Assembly: GCF_027942865.1 (NCBI RefSeq)
Contig: NC_134506.1
Coordinates: 12,732,436-12,796,435, forward strand
Length of the DNA: 64,000 nt
From: Odontesthes bonariensis
Taxonomy: Eukaryota > Chordata > Actinopteri > Atheriniformes > Atherinopsidae
Reading direction: 5' to 3'
Positions 61,640 to 64,000 of this stretch are shown in pieces (the stretch's first letter is position 1; every line of letters begins with the position of its first letter). A program made the translations under genes and the position numbers. Below the pieces are notes generated by a model. The model was not told where the DNA came from. It saw nothing but the letters and a program-made list of their open reading frames with translations, and ran no database searches.

Positions 61640-61886
61640 TTATTGATATGACTCGGTGTGATATGTCATGTGATGTTGTTCATCTGAGGTTTTATTTGTT
61701 AAGATCTGGTAAGGACCAAATTATAATAATCTTTTTAAAATATTTTTTTTTGTCTTTTTTTAATTTTTACTTTGTCCTGATATGTAAAACCTTAGACCTG
61801 AAGTAATGTGTACTTTCATTTTTACATAACTGTTTGTAATCAAATACATTACATGAGTACATGCATTTTGTTATATTCCACCACTG
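61640..61886. mobile_element. Mixed DNA-transposon remnants
   Basis: 61670-61790 resembles the Tc1 3' end ('gttgttcatctgaggtttta'). 61800-61886 ends with 'attccaccactg', as in the hAT element at 59235-59765. Confidence 0.45.
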
Positions 61887-61959
61887 TTGTAGGTAAGCAA
61901 GTCAGTAAATAAGATCCATGAATAGATATTAAAATACATTTTAGAAACAAAAGAACAAT

Positions 61960-62162
61960 ATGCAGGTATGTGGTACGACACGGAACCGGAACTTTAGGGA
62001 CTAGACGGGTGTTTCTCGCCGGAGTCGTTTCAGCTGTGCGTCTCCTCCTGCAAAACGTTCGTGTTTATTGTGTGTGCTGCAGGAACTTTGATAGCGGAGT
62101 TTTGTGGAGTCTCTGCATTCACACAGGAGTGAACCTGCGCCGCTGCTCACTTATCTGACCTG
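61960..62162 (+). promoter_or_regulatory. Candidate tdp1 first (untranslated) exon
   Basis: A stretch richer in CpG than its surroundings ends with a donor-like TG|GTAAAG at 62163. The coding exon of tdp1 begins after an acceptor at 63445, so an upstream non-coding exon is required or very likely. The exact start is unknown. Confidence 0.35.
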
Positions 62163-62544
62163 GTAAAGCAAACACGACGCTCTGCTTGCACGTTACTTCC
62201 GCTCTCCAGAAAACAACGACGTTATGTTGCTTTCTCCTTTTCTTTCTAATAGATTGGTATGAATAAAACATTTTATCGTAAGTTTATCTTTATGCAACGA
62301 ACTCATTCCTATGTTTTCGGTCTTATTGTGTTGTTTTGAAAGTCTGTCTGAATTTTGTATTTGCACATTTTCCATTTCGACTTTGGGACGAGCTTATGTA
62401 TATTATAAAGAGACGACCAATTAAAGTTTGTCTGTCGCTCCACTTTGGTTCTCAGATGAAAGTCTTCTTCATATAATTTAGAATGAAATCGGCCTTCATT
62501 TGGCTCTTAGTTACAAACACTAACTTCGAGCCGATAAATAGAGA

Positions 62545-62688
62545 GACGGCAGGCAAGCTCAAATCGTGGCAATGGCAACTAACAATGGCACTTCCGGTGG
62601 CAACCTGAGCTGTCATAACTTTGCAGAGGCCGGTGCCAGAGTAGCTGTAAATGCCTGTTACACGCTGCCACATTGACGGTCTGTGATG

Positions 62689-62723
<35 letters not shown>

Positions 62724-63300
62724 GTTATGACAGGTATGTGATTGGATGAGAAAGTTAGCGGGGCGGGGTTGAGTGTGAGGGACGGAGGCCAGTGAGTGTG
62801 TGGACTTGTGAGAGAGCAGAGGGTCAGGCAAGTTAACATTTTAGTGTATTGTTGTATTTGGCATGGTTACGGCCAACAGTAACCATTTATGCTCTATAAT
62901 AAATTGACTCTTTGTGAAATAGCTCGTCATCATCCTTTCTGCACGTCCTGCCGGATGGTACAGTATACAGATGTATATATATATAAGAGATAGTTTCCAT
63001 CTCAAGTAAATGCAGTGACTTTTGCATTATAGGTCCAAGACTTTTTCATTACAGACTAATCAATAACTACATAATCATCTGAAAGTAATGATTGAGTAAT
63101 GGGCTATGGCTAATAACTATAATGACAACCATTTGCAGAAACAGCAGCAACTTCCACAAACAGCAGCGGTAGTCGTGGCAGGTCTGTGGCAGCGTCTAAC
63201 AGGCTTTTACAACTGCCTCTGCAAAGCTATGGCAGCTCAAGTTGCCACCGGAAGTGCCAATTGCAAGTTGCCACTGCCATGAGTTAAGCTCGGCCTTGCT
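62545..63300. repeat. Inverted-repeat element in the tdp1 5' intron
   Basis: 62545-62672 and 63175-63300 are inverted copies of one another (shared 'ggcacttccggtggcaac', 'ctttgcagaggc', 'gacgctgccac'). They enclose about 500 bp that includes a GT microsatellite. It looks like a foldback or TIR element. Confidence 0.65.
62690..62721. repeat. (GT)n microsatellite
   Basis: About fifteen GT units. Confidence 0.95.
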
Positions 63301-63456
63301 GCTAAAATACTGTCGTCTCAAAGTCTTCCTTTTTCTACAAGTTTCAAGTAAAGTTTCATCAGTGTAAAGCAGTGATTGAAGTTCATCTTTTTAGACAGAT
63401 ATGTAACCGACTTGTGGCTTCACCCGCTAATCCTGCTGCTTTCAGTCGCTTTAGGC

Positions 63457-64000
63457 ATGTCTCAGGACAGTCAACACGGCAAGTGGACCATCTCCAGCAG
63501 TGATGACGAAGATGAGGCTCTTCCTCCTTCTGGGACCCTGACACCCGAATCCCGTCAGCCTTGTAAATCCCACCACAGTCCCCGTAGGTCTGTCTCTCCG
63601 GTACCGGTGACTGTCCCTGTGGTGGTGAAATCAGAACCAGCCAGACCCCCTGTGTCTTCGCTCGTCATTGGCTCTGAGGCAAGACAGTCAGCTGCAACGA
63701 ACCAGTCAAACCCAGTCAAGTTGGAAACTAGCCCTTCATTGGCTGGAAAGCGGAAGAAAGAGTCATCAGGTAGCACAGGCTGGGCACTCTCAGACAGCGA
63801 CGAGGATGATGGAGATGTAAAGGGGAACAGTAACAGTAACTTGCCAAAACGGGTGCCTCTGAGCCCCAAGACAAAAAAAACGAAGGTGGAGAGTGAGCGT
63901 CCTCCGAGTCCCCACGGCCGACTCTACTATATAGACGAGCCAGAGGACTTCTTTGAGTCCTGTACTCCTAGTCTTAATGACACCTACAGGTTCTACCTCA
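63457..64000 (+). CDS. tdp1: Tyrosyl-DNA phosphodiesterase 1, N-terminal part
   Basis: Repair enzyme of the phospholipase D superfamily that removes stalled topoisomerase I peptides from DNA 3' ends; nuclear and mitochondrial. The coding exon follows an acceptor (CTGCTTTCAG at 63436-63445) and starts with ATG at 63457. The 181 codons seen are the disordered regulatory N-terminus: MSQDSQHGKWTISSSDDEDE, basic/acidic Ser-rich stretches (KRKKESS, GWALSDSDEDD), a second basic patch (PKTKKTKVE) and finally DTYRFYL, which corresponds to the start of the catalytic domain (FxFYLTxV in other vertebrates). The HKD catalytic motifs lie beyond the window. It is transcribed away from eprs1. Confidence 0.9.
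   Translation, partial: MSQDSQHGKWTISSSDDEDEALPPSGTLTPESRQPCKSHHSPRRSVSPVPVTVPVVVKSEPARPPVSSLVIGSEARQSAATNQSNPVKLETSPSLAGKRKKESSGSTGWALSDSDEDDGDVKGNSNSNLPKRVPLSPKTKKTKVESERPPSPHGRLYYIDEPEDFFESCTPSLNDTYRFYL

Noticed and set aside
62193-62375. Minus-strand 60-codon frame near tdp1
   Set aside because: No homology pattern or splice context; likely chance.

Overview
The window is nuclear DNA of a ray-finned fish, probably a percomorph teleost. Four protein-coding genes with fish-type intron/exon structure are visible: a gonadotropin-releasing-hormone receptor, glyoxalase I, bifunctional glutamyl-prolyl-tRNA synthetase and tyrosyl-DNA phosphodiesterase 1. The space between exons is filled with typical teleost mobile DNA: RTE/Rex3-like and L1-like LINEs, Tc1/mariner and hAT elements, TTAA-type foldback elements, SINEs, and GGATG-tailed retroelement ends. 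It is ordinary vertebrate chromosome, with no operons, phage, CRISPR or plasmid features.

Layout. 1-93: the edge of an unidentified plus-strand reading frame. 1675-4173: gnrhr on the minus strand, with exons for TM1-TM5 only; no exon for TM6-TM7 was found down to position 1. 4174-17320: about 13 kb of gene-poor DNA holding a dead Tc1 copy, a diverged interspersed repeat, a SINE and simple repeats. 17627-29602: complete glo1 on the minus strand, six exons and 180 residues, all four zinc ligands present. Its 7-kb third intron is a nested pile of at least six mobile elements. 29603-31700: intergenic DNA with a 46-bp inverted repeat flanking a long AT microsatellite. 32492-58962: eprs1 on the minus strand, reconstructed as 35 coding exons and 1628 residues (GST-like domain, GluRS, five WHEP repeats, ProRS). 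58963-63456: a head-to-head intergenic region with nested LINE/hAT/Tc1 debris. 63457-64000: the first coding exon of tdp1 on the plus strand, running off the window.

The genes have unrelated jobs (pituitary signalling, methylglyoxal detoxification, tRNA charging, repair of topoisomerase I-DNA adducts), and I see no sign that they act together beyond eprs1 and tdp1 being divergent neighbours. I found no convincing new multi-gene system. The points most worth a second look are: the five-repeat WHEP linker and a Cys-to-Ser change at a predicted zinc ligand of eprs1; an ambiguous exon start in eprs1 where one acceptor gives a frameshift; a 75-codon open frame with a membrane-like helix overlapping the 3' end of glo1; the apparent lack of the last gnrhr exon; a 1.7-kb TG...CA insertion with a 4-bp target duplication inside a LINE; and several inverted-repeat (foldback) elements. 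Exon junctions were called by eye from GT/AG sites, reading phase and family knowledge.
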